The position numbers and the translations under genes are program-made. From assembly GCA_031296355.1 (NCBI GenBank), contig JARLFX010000127.1:1-31370 (forward strand): a stretch of 31,370 nucleotides of DNA, written 5' to 3'. The notes under the pieces are model-generated. The model was not told the origin of the DNA and ran no database searches. It saw only the letters and a program-made list of their open reading frames with translations. This document shows positions 7,368 through 15,707 of the stretch, one piece after another. Position 1 is the first letter of the stretch. Each line of letters opens with the position of its first letter. The DNA comes from Acidobacteriaceae bacterium (lineage in GTDB: Bacteria > Acidobacteriota > Terriglobia > Terriglobales > Acidobacteriaceae).

Positions 7368-9683
7368 TTACCGTGGCCCCATTCCCGTAAACGCCGGCTC
7401 CGTGATCACCGGTTGCTCTTCGCTGTGCGCCGTGTGCGTCATCGCTTCAAACACATCCTCCGGCATCAGCGGACACTCATTGAATGCAATCCCCGTCGCC
7501 TCTTCAATCGCATTCAGGATCGCCGGCGCCGGCCCATCCATCGGCAGTTCGCCAATGCCCTTGGCGCCATACGCTCCATGCTCAAACGGCGACTCCACAA
7601 AGAAGACCTTGATCGGCGGTATGTCAGCCGAAGTCGCCATGATGTAGTTCGTCATCTGGTTGTTCGCCATAGCGCCGTCTTTCCAGATCACCTTCTCGTA
7701 GATCGCATACCCGATGCCCTGCGCCACGCCGCCTTCGATCTGTCCCCTGGCCAGCACCGGATGCAGCACTCGCCCAACCTCCTGCACCGCAACGAAGTTC
7801 TTCACTTCGCTGAAGTATGTGGTCGTGTCCACTGCCGCCTCCGCCACGTAAACCGCCCACGCGTACGCGGGATACGCGTCGCCGCGATACGTCTGGTCAT
7901 CCCAGAAGATATTCGGTGGCGGCTCATACTGGCTCAGCACCTTCAGCGCGCCATGTTTTTGCAGATGCGCCGCGCACGCTGCCAGAAACTCCTCGCGCGT
8001 ATAACCTTCGCGCAGCAGTCCGCCCTCGGTCAGCGTCTTGATCATCCCCAGCGCGGCAGAATGTACCAGCTTGCCCACCACCATCGCCGTGCGCGAAGCC
8101 ACCGTCGGTCCGCTGTTCGGCACCTTGCTGGTGTCCGGCTGCTGCACGATCACGTCGTCATACTCCACGCTCAACGCCTCTGCCGCAACCTGGCTCAGAA
8201 TCGTATTCGTCCCCTGGCCAAACTCCGTGCTCGAGACCAGCACCTGCACCTTGCCCTCCGCCGTCGCCTCCAGCCCAACGATAGACGCCAGGTACCGCTC
8301 GCCCGACCCCGTAAAGCCCGCGCCGTGGAAGAAGCATGCAAAGCCCATGCCCCGCTTCACCGTGTTCGCCGGATTCTCCTTCGCAAACTGCTCGCGCTTT
8401 GCGTGGTAGTCCGCTTCCGTCAGTGCCTGGTCCAGGATCGCGTTCATGTCGATCTTGTCCTGCACCACCTGGCCGGTCGCGGTCGTCTGCCCGGTCTTGA
8501 TGAAGTTGCGCCGCCGCATCTCCTCCGGCGAGATGCCCACCACCTTCGCAATGTGGTCCATATGCCGTTCCAGTGCAAAGATGCTCTGCGGCGCGCCGAA
8601 TCCGCGAAACGCCCCGTGCGGTGGACAATTCGTCGCCATCGCCTTAGCCTTCACCCGGATCGTCGGCCAGTAATACGGCCCCGGCGCGTGGATCGTTCCC
8701 CGCGAAAGCACCACCGCGCTCAACGTTGCATATGCGCCGCCATCAATGGCAAACTCAATCTCCCCGCCCAGCAGCCTGCCGTCTTTGTCCACCGCCGTCC
8801 TGTGCCGGGTCCGCGAAGGATGCCGCTTCGTCGTCGCCGCCAGGTCTTCCATGCGGTCATACATCATCTTGATCGGCCGCTTCGCCTTCCGCGCCAGCAG
8901 CGCGGCATGCGCGCTCAGGACCGACGGATAATCTTCCTTGCCCCCAAACGCTCCGCCCGTCTCCACCTGCACAATCCGGACCTTGTCCTCTGCCAGATGA
9001 AACAGAGACATCATCGCCTTGTGCACGTAGTATGGGCACTGCATCGATCCCCACACCGTCACGCCGTCCGCCTCGCTATACTCCGCGATCACGCCGTTAT
9101 TTTCAATGTAGAGCTGTTCCTGCGCCCCGGTCCGGTATTCGCCTTCCACAATGTAGGCAGCGTCTGCCCACACCGCGTCCACGTCGCCCTTCTCCATCAG
9201 GTAGCTCTTGAAGGTGTTGTCCGTCCCCCAGATCACCGGGTCCATGCGCTCGCTGTCTTCAATCGTGAAGACGCCGGGCCGCTTCTCGTACTCGATCTCG
9301 ACCGCATCCACCGCCGCCCGCAGCCGTTGCTTGTCAGGGTGCGCCAGCAGCACCACCGGCTCTTCCGGATGCCGGATCTCCTTGTCCACCAGGCACACAT
9401 GGTCGTTCAGGATGTGTGCAACATAGTTTTCAAATGGAATATCCGCTGCCGTCACCACCACAAACTCATCCCACGGAATATGGCTGGGAAAGGTGATGCT
9501 CTTCACCCTTCCATGCGCAATCCTGGTGCGGACAGTCGCCCCATGCCACATCCCCGGCATTTCGATATCGTCGATATAGCGCGATTTACCCAGGACTTTG
9601 TCCGGCCCTTCCTTGCGGAGGACTGAACTGCCGACGACTCGTTCCCTGAATTCCGGTGCCATATGGGTAGCCCAATCCATCAT
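7368..9683 (-). CDS. xdhA: Xanthine dehydrogenase, molybdenum-binding subunit
   Basis: This is the 771-residue catalytic subunit of a molybdenum hydroxylase, oxidising xanthine (and likely hypoxanthine) to urate. Xanthine-dehydrogenase-type motifs are visible: TGGAFGGKE, HGAFRGFGAPQ (the Arg motif of XDHs rather than the CSFR of CO dehydrogenases), EFGQGTNTILSQVAAEA, and GAKGIGELP with the general-base Glu712. The start is uncertain among ATGs at 9683, 9680 and 9662; none has a strong ribosome site, and the third begins MAPEFRERV. The subunit order Mo, 2Fe-2S, FAD is polycistronic with 2-3 base gaps. The divergent neighbour is the secreted DUF5666-like gene. A long opposite-strand reading frame over this gene is a codon-bias shadow. 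Confidence 0.95.
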   Translation of the reverse strand: MMDWATHMAPEFRERVVGSSVLRKEGPDKVLGKSRYIDDIEMPGMWHGATVRTRIAHGRVKSITFPSHIPWDEFVVVTAADIPFENYVAHILNDHVCLVDKEIRHPEEPVVLLAHPDKQRLRAAVDAVEIEYEKRPGVFTIEDSERMDPVIWGTDNTFKSYLMEKGDVDAVWADAAYIVEGEYRTGAQEQLYIENNGVIAEYSEADGVTVWGSMQCPYYVHKAMMSLFHLAEDKVRIVQVETGGAFGGKEDYPSVLSAHAALLARKAKRPIKMMYDRMEDLAATTKRHPSRTRHRTAVDKDGRLLGGEIEFAIDGGAYATLSAVVLSRGTIHAPGPYYWPTIRVKAKAMATNCPPHGAFRGFGAPQSIFALERHMDHIAKVVGISPEEMRRRNFIKTGQTTATGQVVQDKIDMNAILDQALTEADYHAKREQFAKENPANTVKRGMGFACFFHGAGFTGSGERYLASIVGLEATAEGKVQVLVSSTEFGQGTNTILSQVAAEALSVEYDDVIVQQPDTSKVPNSGPTVASRTAMVVGKLVHSAALGMIKTLTEGGLLREGYTREEFLAACAAHLQKHGALKVLSQYEPPPNIFWDDQTYRGDAYPAYAWAVYVAEAAVDTTTYFSEVKNFVAVQEVGRVLHPVLARGQIEGGVAQGIGYAIYEKVIWKDGAMANNQMTNYIMATSADIPPIKVFFVESPFEHGAYGAKGIGELPMDGPAPAILNAIEEATGIAFNECPLMPEDVFEAMTHTAHSEEQPVITEPAFTGMGPR

Positions 9684-9871
9684 TTGAGGATTCGACTAGG
9701 ATATAACAAACACCCTTTCCGCTCATCCCACATGGGAAGATAGATGGGGTGAGTAGAAACTTTTTCATCGCTGCGCCGTCTCCCTTATAGGCCCCGTGCG
9801 CAACTTGAGCTTTTGGCGCATCCCCACTGTGTCCCGGCACTTGGGCCTTGCTGGATAGAAAAGGATCACTC

Positions 9872-11035
9872 ATGCTGTCACGCTCTTCTGTGCAATGCCT
9901 GCTCCTGGGCGTCCTGCTTATCGCCACGTCCTCCGCCTCTTTCGCCGCCCAGGCAGCCGCTCCAGCCGCCGCGCATGCCGCCGGCACCGTTCAGACCATC
10001 ACCGGCAGCGACCTCACGCTCAAGACTGATGCTGGCCAGCTCTACACCGTGCACGTCAAAGACGGCGCCCGCCTGTTGCAGGTCCCTCCCAGCAGCAAGG
10101 ATCTCTCCGCCGCCCAGTCCTTCGCGCTCTCTGACGTTGCTGCCGGTGACCGCATCTTGGTCAACGGCCCCGCCGGTGACACGCCCACCGCTCTCACCGC
10201 CGTCCGCGTCATCCTCATGAAGGAGCAGGCCATTGCCAGCCTGCACGCCGCCGAACAGGCAGACTGGCAGCGCCACGGCAGCGGCGGTCTGGTGAAATTC
10301 GTCGACGCCCAGAACCACGCCATCCAGATCACCAGCGCCGGCAAGCCTGTCACCATCCTGCTGCAGCGCACCACCATCCTGCGCCGCTACGCGCCAGATT
10401 CCGTCGCCTTCGAGAGCGCCCAGCCCGGCACCCTCGCCCAAATCCGTACCGGCGACCAGCTCCGCGTTCGCGGCAGCCGCAGCGAAGACGGCACAACCAT
10501 CACGGCAGACGAGATCGTCAGCGGCTCCTTCCTCAATGTCGCTGGCCCCATCACCGCGGTCAATCCTGACCTCGGCACCCTCACCGTCAAAGACCTCACC
10601 ACCAAGCGCGCCATCCTTGTGCACACCACGCCTGCCACCAGCCTACGCAAGCTGGATGCCCGCGCTTCGGCCATCTTTGCCGCACGTGCCGGTGGCGTCT
10701 CCGGTGCCGCGCATACCGGCGCAGCCGCAGCCACACCTGCCGCTGGAGCATCGGCAGGCGCTCCGCGTCCGCATCCCAACTTCGATATCGCGCAGCTCAT
10801 CCAGCGCATGCCCGCCATCACCCTCGCCGATCTCCACACCGGCGATGCCGTCATGCTCGTAGCTTCCTCACCAGACGAAGCCGCTACCAGCGTCACCGCC
10901 ATCACTGTTCTCAGCGGCGTAGAGCAAGTTCTCTCCGCCACCCCCAAGGGCGGCCAGGTCATGCAGCTCTCGCCCTTTAGCATGAGCGCCGGTGGCGGCG
11001 ACATGCCGGATATGGGCGGCGGCAGCCCTCAATAG
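9872..11035 (+). CDS. Secreted DUF5666-like protein paired with a TonB-dependent receptor
   Basis: This is a 387-residue exported protein. The ATG at 9872 has AAGGA at 9861-9865 and begins the signal peptide (MLSRSSVQCLLLGVLLIATS, with cleavage near SFAAQA); the upstream in-frame ATG at 9848 would add eight unlikely residues. The mature part repeats a pattern of short beta-rich units around phrases such as AGTVQTITGSDLTLKTDAGQ and GPITAVNPDLGTLTVKD. This is the style of DUF5666 OB-like repeats, which I recall but cannot confirm. An Ala/Gly/Pro-rich linker lies around residues 275-305, and the C-terminus is Gly/Met-rich (GGGDMPDMGGGSPQ). The function is unknown. It lies 64 bases upstream of the TonB-dependent receptor and is probably co-transcribed with it, so a periplasmic or surface role in the same uptake system is plausible. 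Confidence 0.8.
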   Translation: MLSRSSVQCLLLGVLLIATSSASFAAQAAAPAAAHAAGTVQTITGSDLTLKTDAGQLYTVHVKDGARLLQVPPSSKDLSAAQSFALSDVAAGDRILVNGPAGDTPTALTAVRVILMKEQAIASLHAAEQADWQRHGSGGLVKFVDAQNHAIQITSAGKPVTILLQRTTILRRYAPDSVAFESAQPGTLAQIRTGDQLRVRGSRSEDGTTITADEIVSGSFLNVAGPITAVNPDLGTLTVKDLTTKRAILVHTTPATSLRKLDARASAIFAARAGGVSGAAHTGAAAATPAAGASAGAPRPHPNFDIAQLIQRMPAITLADLHTGDAVMLVASSPDEAATSVTAITVLSGVEQVLSATPKGGQVMQLSPFSMSAGGGDMPDMGGGSPQ

Positions 11036-11099
11036 TAACGCCCGCCCCAGGCGCGTCATTTACCCAGCAAGCCTTTGCACCACTTACTCAGGAGCAGCA

Positions 11100-14096
11100 A
11101 TGCACTTTCGCAATAACCTCAGATCCTCGGCCGCAGTCGCACTCATCGTCCTTACAGGCCTCTCTGCCCACGCGCAGACAGCCCCTGTAGCCCCTGCCGC
11201 GCCTGTAGCTACCGCCGGAGCTCCCGCGCCCGGCGCCTCTGCCACCACCGGCGCACTCCGTGGCCGCGCGGTCGACTCCACCAACGCCGTCATTCCCGGC
11301 GTTACCGTCACGCTCTCGTCCACCAGCGGACAGTCCTTCACCACCACCTCCACCGGAGACGGCGCCTACCTCATCCCCAACGTCACCCCCGGCACGTACA
11401 CCGTCACCACCCAGGTCACCGGATTCTCGCCCTACACCCGTAGCAATGTCGTGATCACTGCCGCCACTGCCACCCGCGTCACCCTGCACTTGCAGCCTGC
11501 GGTCACTGCCACCGTCACCGTCACGGCAGACAACACCCAGCAGCTCAGCGTTGCATCCGATGCCAACGCCAGCACCCTCACCCTCACGGGCAAAGACCTT
11601 GACGCGCTCTCTGACGATCCTGACGAACTCTCTGACGAGCTCAACGCTCTCGCCGGTCCCGCTGCCGGCCCCAACGGCGGCCAGATCTACATCGATGGCT
11701 TCACCGGCGGCACGCTTCCGCCCAAGTCCTCCATCCGCGAGATCCGCATCAATCAGAACCCCTTCTCCGCGCAGTATGACAAGGTCGGCTTCGGTCGCAT
11801 CGAGGTCTTCACCAAGCCCGGTACCGACAAGCTTCACGGCCAGATCACCCTACAGGGCGGCGACAACAACTTCAACACCGCCGCACTCGTTGGTGGCGTC
11901 TACCAGCCGCCGTACCATTCCTTCTTCTTTCAGGAGAGCCTCACCGGCCCACTCTCCAAAAAGGCGTCCTACAGCGTCGCTTCCAACTACCGCGTCATCC
12001 AGGACAATAACGTAGTCAACACCTACATCCTCGGCGCGGCCAATGCACCCACGCCGTTCTTCCAATCCGTATCCTTCCCGCAGAATCGCGCTGAAGTCTC
12101 TCCGCGCCTCGATCTACAGATCACGCCCACCAACACCCTCACCGCCCGCTATCAGTTTGAGCACAACTCCACCACCAACGGCGGCATCGGCGGCAACTCG
12201 CTTGCCACCGCTGGATACAACAGCACTGAAACTGACAACGAAATCCAGCTCAGCGACTCGCAGATCTTCGGCTCCCACGTCATCAGCGAGACCCGCTTCG
12301 AATACGAGCACGACGCCAGCTCCACCATCGCGCAGAATCCTCTGCTCACCACCTCGATTCAGGGCGCATTCAGCAACTACGGCGCCGGCACCGGCGTGCA
12401 GTCAGATACCTCCAACCACTGGGAGCTGCAGAGCTACACCTCCGTCGCACTCTCCAATCACTTCATCCGCTTCGGCGGCCGCATGCGCATCAATCAGGAC
12501 GACAACAACTCCACCGCAGGCCACGCCGGAACCTTCACCTACGGTCAGGTCACGGTAAATTCCACCGGTGCAGCGCTTCTACCCTCCGTCGGTTGCGTCA
12601 GCCAAACCACTGTCAGTGGCATCTGCAACTACGCCATCATCCAGCAGTACGGCACCTCTGCATACGCCTATGGCTACGGCCCCACGCAGTTCAATGCCAC
12701 CTACGGTAACCCTGTTCTTTCTGCCTCTCTTGCTGACGTTGGTCTCTACGTGGAAGATGACTGGAAGATTCGTCCCACCTTCACGCTCAGTGCTGGTCTA
12801 CGCTACGAAACGCAAAACCGCATTGGCGACCATCATGACTTCGCGCCGCGTCTCTCCGCGGCATGGGGCCTGCTCCCACGCAACGGCGCTCCGCTTTTCG
12901 TTCTTCGCGGCGGCTTCGGCATCTTCTATGACCGCTTCGGTCTCGGCTCGTGGGAGAACATCCAGCGCTACAACGGCTCCGCCACGGCAGAGCAGCAGCT
13001 CACCGTCGCCAATCCAGCTGCCGCCTGCCAGGACGTGAACACCTGCCTCGCCGCCTATCCTGGAACCGCAACTCAGGTGCAGTACAGCCAGGCGCCCAAT
13101 CTGCGCACGCCTTACACCATCCAGTCCAGCGCCTCGCTCGAACATCAGATGACCAAGAGCTGGACCATGACCGCTACCTATCTCAACTCGCGCGGCAAGC
13201 ACCAGTTCTTCTCACAGAATCTGAAGGCCACAGGCGCCAGCACGGGTAATAACTACCAGTACGTCTCCGAAGGCGTCTTCAAGCAAAACCAGCTCATCCT
13301 CCAGTCCCGCTACAGCGGTCCCTGGGGCACCTCACTCTTCGGTTTCTACGTGCTCGGCCATGCCAACGGCGATACCTCCGGCTCCGGCACCTTCCCATCG
13401 CAGCCCGGCAATATCCTGGCTGACTACGGTCGTACCGGCTTTGATACGCGTCAGCGCCTCTTCTTCGGAGGCAGCGCCCAGCTCCCCTGGTACATCACCC
13501 TCAGCCCCTTCATGATCGTCAACAGCGGCCAGCCCTTCAACATCACCGTCGGCCAGGACATCAACGGCGACAATATCTACAACGACCGGCCTGCCTTCTG
13601 CTCGGCCGCCACGACGGCGGCCAACACCGTCAATAGCAAGTACGGCTGCTTCGACAAGGGCACGACCCTCAGCCAGTCCCGCATTCCCAACAATTACGCA
13701 CAGGGTCCGGCGCAGTTCACCTTCAACCTCCGCGCCACCAAGACCTTCGGCTTCGGTCCTCTAACGGCCAAGGGTGCCGCAGCGGCGCAGAGCAAGAAGA
13801 GTCAGCAGGCTGGCCCCAACGGCCCGCCTCCCGGTGGTGGTCCCGGCGGCGGTGGCCACGGTGGTCATGGCGGTGGCGGCATGGGCTTCGGTGGTGGCGG
13901 TGCCAGCACCGGCCACAAGTACAACCTCACCATCGGCGCGCAGGGCATGAACATCTTCAACGTGGTCAATTACTCCACGCCCATCGGCGTTCTCAGCTCG
14001 CCGCAGTTTGGCCAGCAGACCCGCCTCGCCGGCAACATCTTCTCCAGCAATACGGCCGTCCGCCGCGTCATGCTGCAGGCCTCCTTCACCTTCTAG
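11100..14096 (+). CDS. TonB-dependent receptor with N-terminal carboxypeptidase-regulatory-like domain
   Basis: This is a 998-residue outer-membrane receptor of the acidobacterial Oar-like type. The ATG at 11100 has AGGAG at 11090-11094 and starts the signal peptide (NNLRSSAAVALIVLTGLSAHAQ region). After an Ala/Pro-rich spacer comes a CarboxypepD_reg-like/CnaB-type domain at about 48-130 (GRAVDSTNAVIPGVTVTLSS, then GAYLIPNVTPGTYTV). A plug domain follows to about 245 (GQIYIDGFTGG, IREIRINQNPFSAQYDKVGF, RIEVFTKPGTDKLHG), then a long barrel ending in VMLQASFTF. A Gly/His-rich stretch at about 895-940 interrupts the last barrel strands. Such receptors take up oligomers or chelates using TonB energy. 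The substrate is unknown; its place between the XDH and ureide operons makes a purine or ureide ligand a fair guess. Convergent with the aldehyde dehydrogenase gene. Confidence 0.93.
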   Translation: MHFRNNLRSSAAVALIVLTGLSAHAQTAPVAPAAPVATAGAPAPGASATTGALRGRAVDSTNAVIPGVTVTLSSTSGQSFTTTSTGDGAYLIPNVTPGTYTVTTQVTGFSPYTRSNVVITAATATRVTLHLQPAVTATVTVTADNTQQLSVASDANASTLTLTGKDLDALSDDPDELSDELNALAGPAAGPNGGQIYIDGFTGGTLPPKSSIREIRINQNPFSAQYDKVGFGRIEVFTKPGTDKLHGQITLQGGDNNFNTAALVGGVYQPPYHSFFFQESLTGPLSKKASYSVASNYRVIQDNNVVNTYILGAANAPTPFFQSVSFPQNRAEVSPRLDLQITPTNTLTARYQFEHNSTTNGGIGGNSLATAGYNSTETDNEIQLSDSQIFGSHVISETRFEYEHDASSTIAQNPLLTTSIQGAFSNYGAGTGVQSDTSNHWELQSYTSVALSNHFIRFGGRMRINQDDNNSTAGHAGTFTYGQVTVNSTGAALLPSVGCVSQTTVSGICNYAIIQQYGTSAYAYGYGPTQFNATYGNPVLSASLADVGLYVEDDWKIRPTFTLSAGLRYETQNRIGDHHDFAPRLSAAWGLLPRNGAPLFVLRGGFGIFYDRFGLGSWENIQRYNGSATAEQQLTVANPAAACQDVNTCLAAYPGTATQVQYSQAPNLRTPYTIQSSASLEHQMTKSWTMTATYLNSRGKHQFFSQNLKATGASTGNNYQYVSEGVFKQNQLILQSRYSGPWGTSLFGFYVLGHANGDTSGSGTFPSQPGNILADYGRTGFDTRQRLFFGGSAQLPWYITLSPFMIVNSGQPFNITVGQDINGDNIYNDRPAFCSAATTAANTVNSKYGCFDKGTTLSQSRIPNNYAQGPAQFTFNLRATKTFGFGPLTAKGAAAAQSKKSQQAGPNGPPPGGGPGGGGHGGHGGGGMGFGGGGASTGHKYNLTIGAQGMNIFNVVNYSTPIGVLSSPQFGQQTRLAGNIFSSNTAVRRVMLQASFTF

Positions 14097-14103
14097 AAGA
14101 TGA

Positions 14104-14250
14104 GAACCACGGATCGCACGGAGAGACACGGATAAAAGTAATAAGTAGTCATAAATTGAAAGACCGGTTCAATGAGCACTGTCATTGAGCCGGTCTTCAT
14201 CTTTAAAACGTCTGTTTTAAATCCGTGAATATCCGTGCGATCCGTGGTTC
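14104..14250. repeat. Large inverted repeat enclosing a terminator
   Basis: The arms GAACCACGGATCGCACGGA (14104-14122) and TCCGTGCGATCCGTGGTTC (14232-14250) are perfect 19-base inverted copies. Inner sequences ACACGGAT and ATCCGTGA extend the symmetry in part. A second hairpin lies in the middle (14161-14196). The arm resembles the ATCCGTG(N)ATCCGTGG element common in acidobacterial and verrucomicrobial genomes (recalled knowledge). Confidence 0.85.
14161..14200. terminator. Bidirectional terminator between receptor and aldehyde dehydrogenase genes
   Basis: A 15-bp stem (14161-14175 with 14182-14196, one G-T pair) has a 6-base loop. T-rich DNA lies on both sides, so it can end both convergent transcripts. 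Confidence 0.8.
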
Positions 14251-14256
14251 ATGTTT

Positions 14257-15621
14257 TTAAGCGATGACCACCGTCTTTGCGTTCATAAACTCCCGCATGC
14301 CCTCTGCGCTCAGCTCGCGGCCATACCCCGAGTTCTTCACGCCGCCAAACGGCAGCCGCGCGTCTGAAGCCACCATGCCGTTCAAAAATACCGATCCCAC
14401 CTCCAGCTCCGCCACAAAGCGCTGCTGTTCCGCCGGATCGCGTGTCCACGCCGAAGCGCCCAGCCCAAAGGGCGTATCGTTCGCCAGATCGATTGCGTCG
14501 TCAATGCCGTTCACGCGATACAGCAGCGCCACCGGGCCAAAGAACTCCTCGCGCCCGATCGCCGCGCCTCGCGGCACGTCTGCGATCACCGTCGGCTGAA
14601 AGAAATTTCCTTTGCCCTTGATGCGTTCGCCGCCGCACAGAATCTTGCCTCCGGCCAGCGCCGCTGCCTTCACCTGGCCCTGTAGCTCTTCCAGGATCGC
14701 CGGCGTCGCCAGCGGTCCCAGCTCGTTCTCCGGCAGCATCGGGTCGCCGGTCTTCAGCGCGCGCATCCCCGCCACAAAACCCTTTTCAAATGCGTCATAC
14801 ACGCTGTCATCCACCAGGAACCGCTTGCCTGCAATGCAGCTCTGGCCAGTGTTCACGCTGCGCGCCTTTACCGCTGAGGTGATCGCAATCGCCAGGTCAG
14901 CTGTCGGCATCACGATAAATGGGTCGCTTCCGCCCAGCTCCATCACCGTCTTCTTCAGCAGCCAGCCCGCCTGCGCCGCCACGGATTTTCCCGCTCGCTC
15001 GCTCCCCGTCACCGTCACCGCCGCCACGCGCTTGTCGGCGATCACCGCCTCCACCTGCTGCGCTCCGATCAGCAGCGTCTGAAAACTTCCCCGCGGAAAT
15101 CCCGCCCGCCGGATCAGCGCTTCAATCGCCAGCGCGCACTGCGGCACATTCGACGCATGCTTCAGCAGGCCCACATTGCCCGCCATCAGCGTCGGCGCGG
15201 CAAACCGTATCACCTGCCAGAACGGATAATTCCACGGCATGATGGCCAGCACCACGCCCAGCGGGTCGTAGCGCACATAGCTCCGTGTCGCCTCGGTTCG
15301 GATCACCTCCGGCGCCAGTATCTTGCCTGCACTCTCCGCGTAGTAGCGGCACCCCGCGGCGCACTTCAGCGCTTCGGCCCGCGCCCCCGCCAGCGGCTTG
15401 CCCATCTCGAGGGTCATCAGCGTGGCCAGCTCGTCGGCCTCCTGCTCAATCAGCACCGCCAGCTTGCGCATCCACAGTGCGCGATCATTCAGTGTCGTTT
15501 CGCGATAGCTCTTCGCCGCCGCCGCTGCCACCGCGATCTTCTGCTGTAGCGCATCATCGCTGAGCGGCTCAAAACTTCTAAGCAGCTCGCCGTTTACCGG
15601 ATTGATGGATTGAATCGCCAT
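14257..15621 (-). CDS. NAD(P)-dependent aldehyde dehydrogenase, succinate-semialdehyde dehydrogenase type
   Basis: This is a 454-residue aldehyde dehydrogenase of the short SSADH (Sad/YneI) type. Visible residues are Asn131 in IMPWNYPFWQ, Lys154, Glu228 in VMELGGSDPF and the catalytic Cys262 in NTGQSCIAGKRF, followed by EEFFGPVALLY and LPFGGVKNSGYGRELS. It oxidises an aldehyde to the acid; succinate semialdehyde is the family's usual substrate. It lies 86 bases downstream of the ureidoglycolate amidohydrolase gene on the same strand and could be its operon partner, handling an aldehyde made further down. No strong ribosome site precedes the ATG at 15621. The substrate cannot be fixed from sequence; other aldehydes, including three-carbon ones, are possible. 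Confidence 0.92.
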   Translation of the reverse strand: MAIQSINPVNGELLRSFEPLSDDALQQKIAVAAAAAKSYRETTLNDRALWMRKLAVLIEQEADELATLMTLEMGKPLAGARAEALKCAAGCRYYAESAGKILAPEVIRTEATRSYVRYDPLGVVLAIMPWNYPFWQVIRFAAPTLMAGNVGLLKHASNVPQCALAIEALIRRAGFPRGSFQTLLIGAQQVEAVIADKRVAAVTVTGSERAGKSVAAQAGWLLKKTVMELGGSDPFIVMPTADLAIAITSAVKARSVNTGQSCIAGKRFLVDDSVYDAFEKGFVAGMRALKTGDPMLPENELGPLATPAILEELQGQVKAAALAGGKILCGGERIKGKGNFFQPTVIADVPRGAAIGREEFFGPVALLYRVNGIDDAIDLANDTPFGLGASAWTRDPAEQQRFVAELEVGSVFLNGMVASDARLPFGGVKNSGYGRELSAEGMREFMNAKTVVIA

Positions 15622-15707
15622 ATCTAAGCAGCTTACTGCGCCCCGCAGATGTATGCCAGCCTCCGCGCTGCGTTCCCCACCCGTCTTTCGCTGACTCGCT
15701 ACTGTGC

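Noticed and set aside
6834..9626. A 930-codon open frame on the plus strand opposite the XDH genes
   Set aside because: It is Arg/His/Pro-rich, has no family motif, and lies antisense to three clear XDH subunits; it results from codon bias in GC-rich DNA.
7368..9683. CO dehydrogenase large subunit
   Set aside because: The active-site CSFR motif of CO dehydrogenases is absent; the FRGFGAPQ motif and purine context indicate xanthine dehydrogenase.
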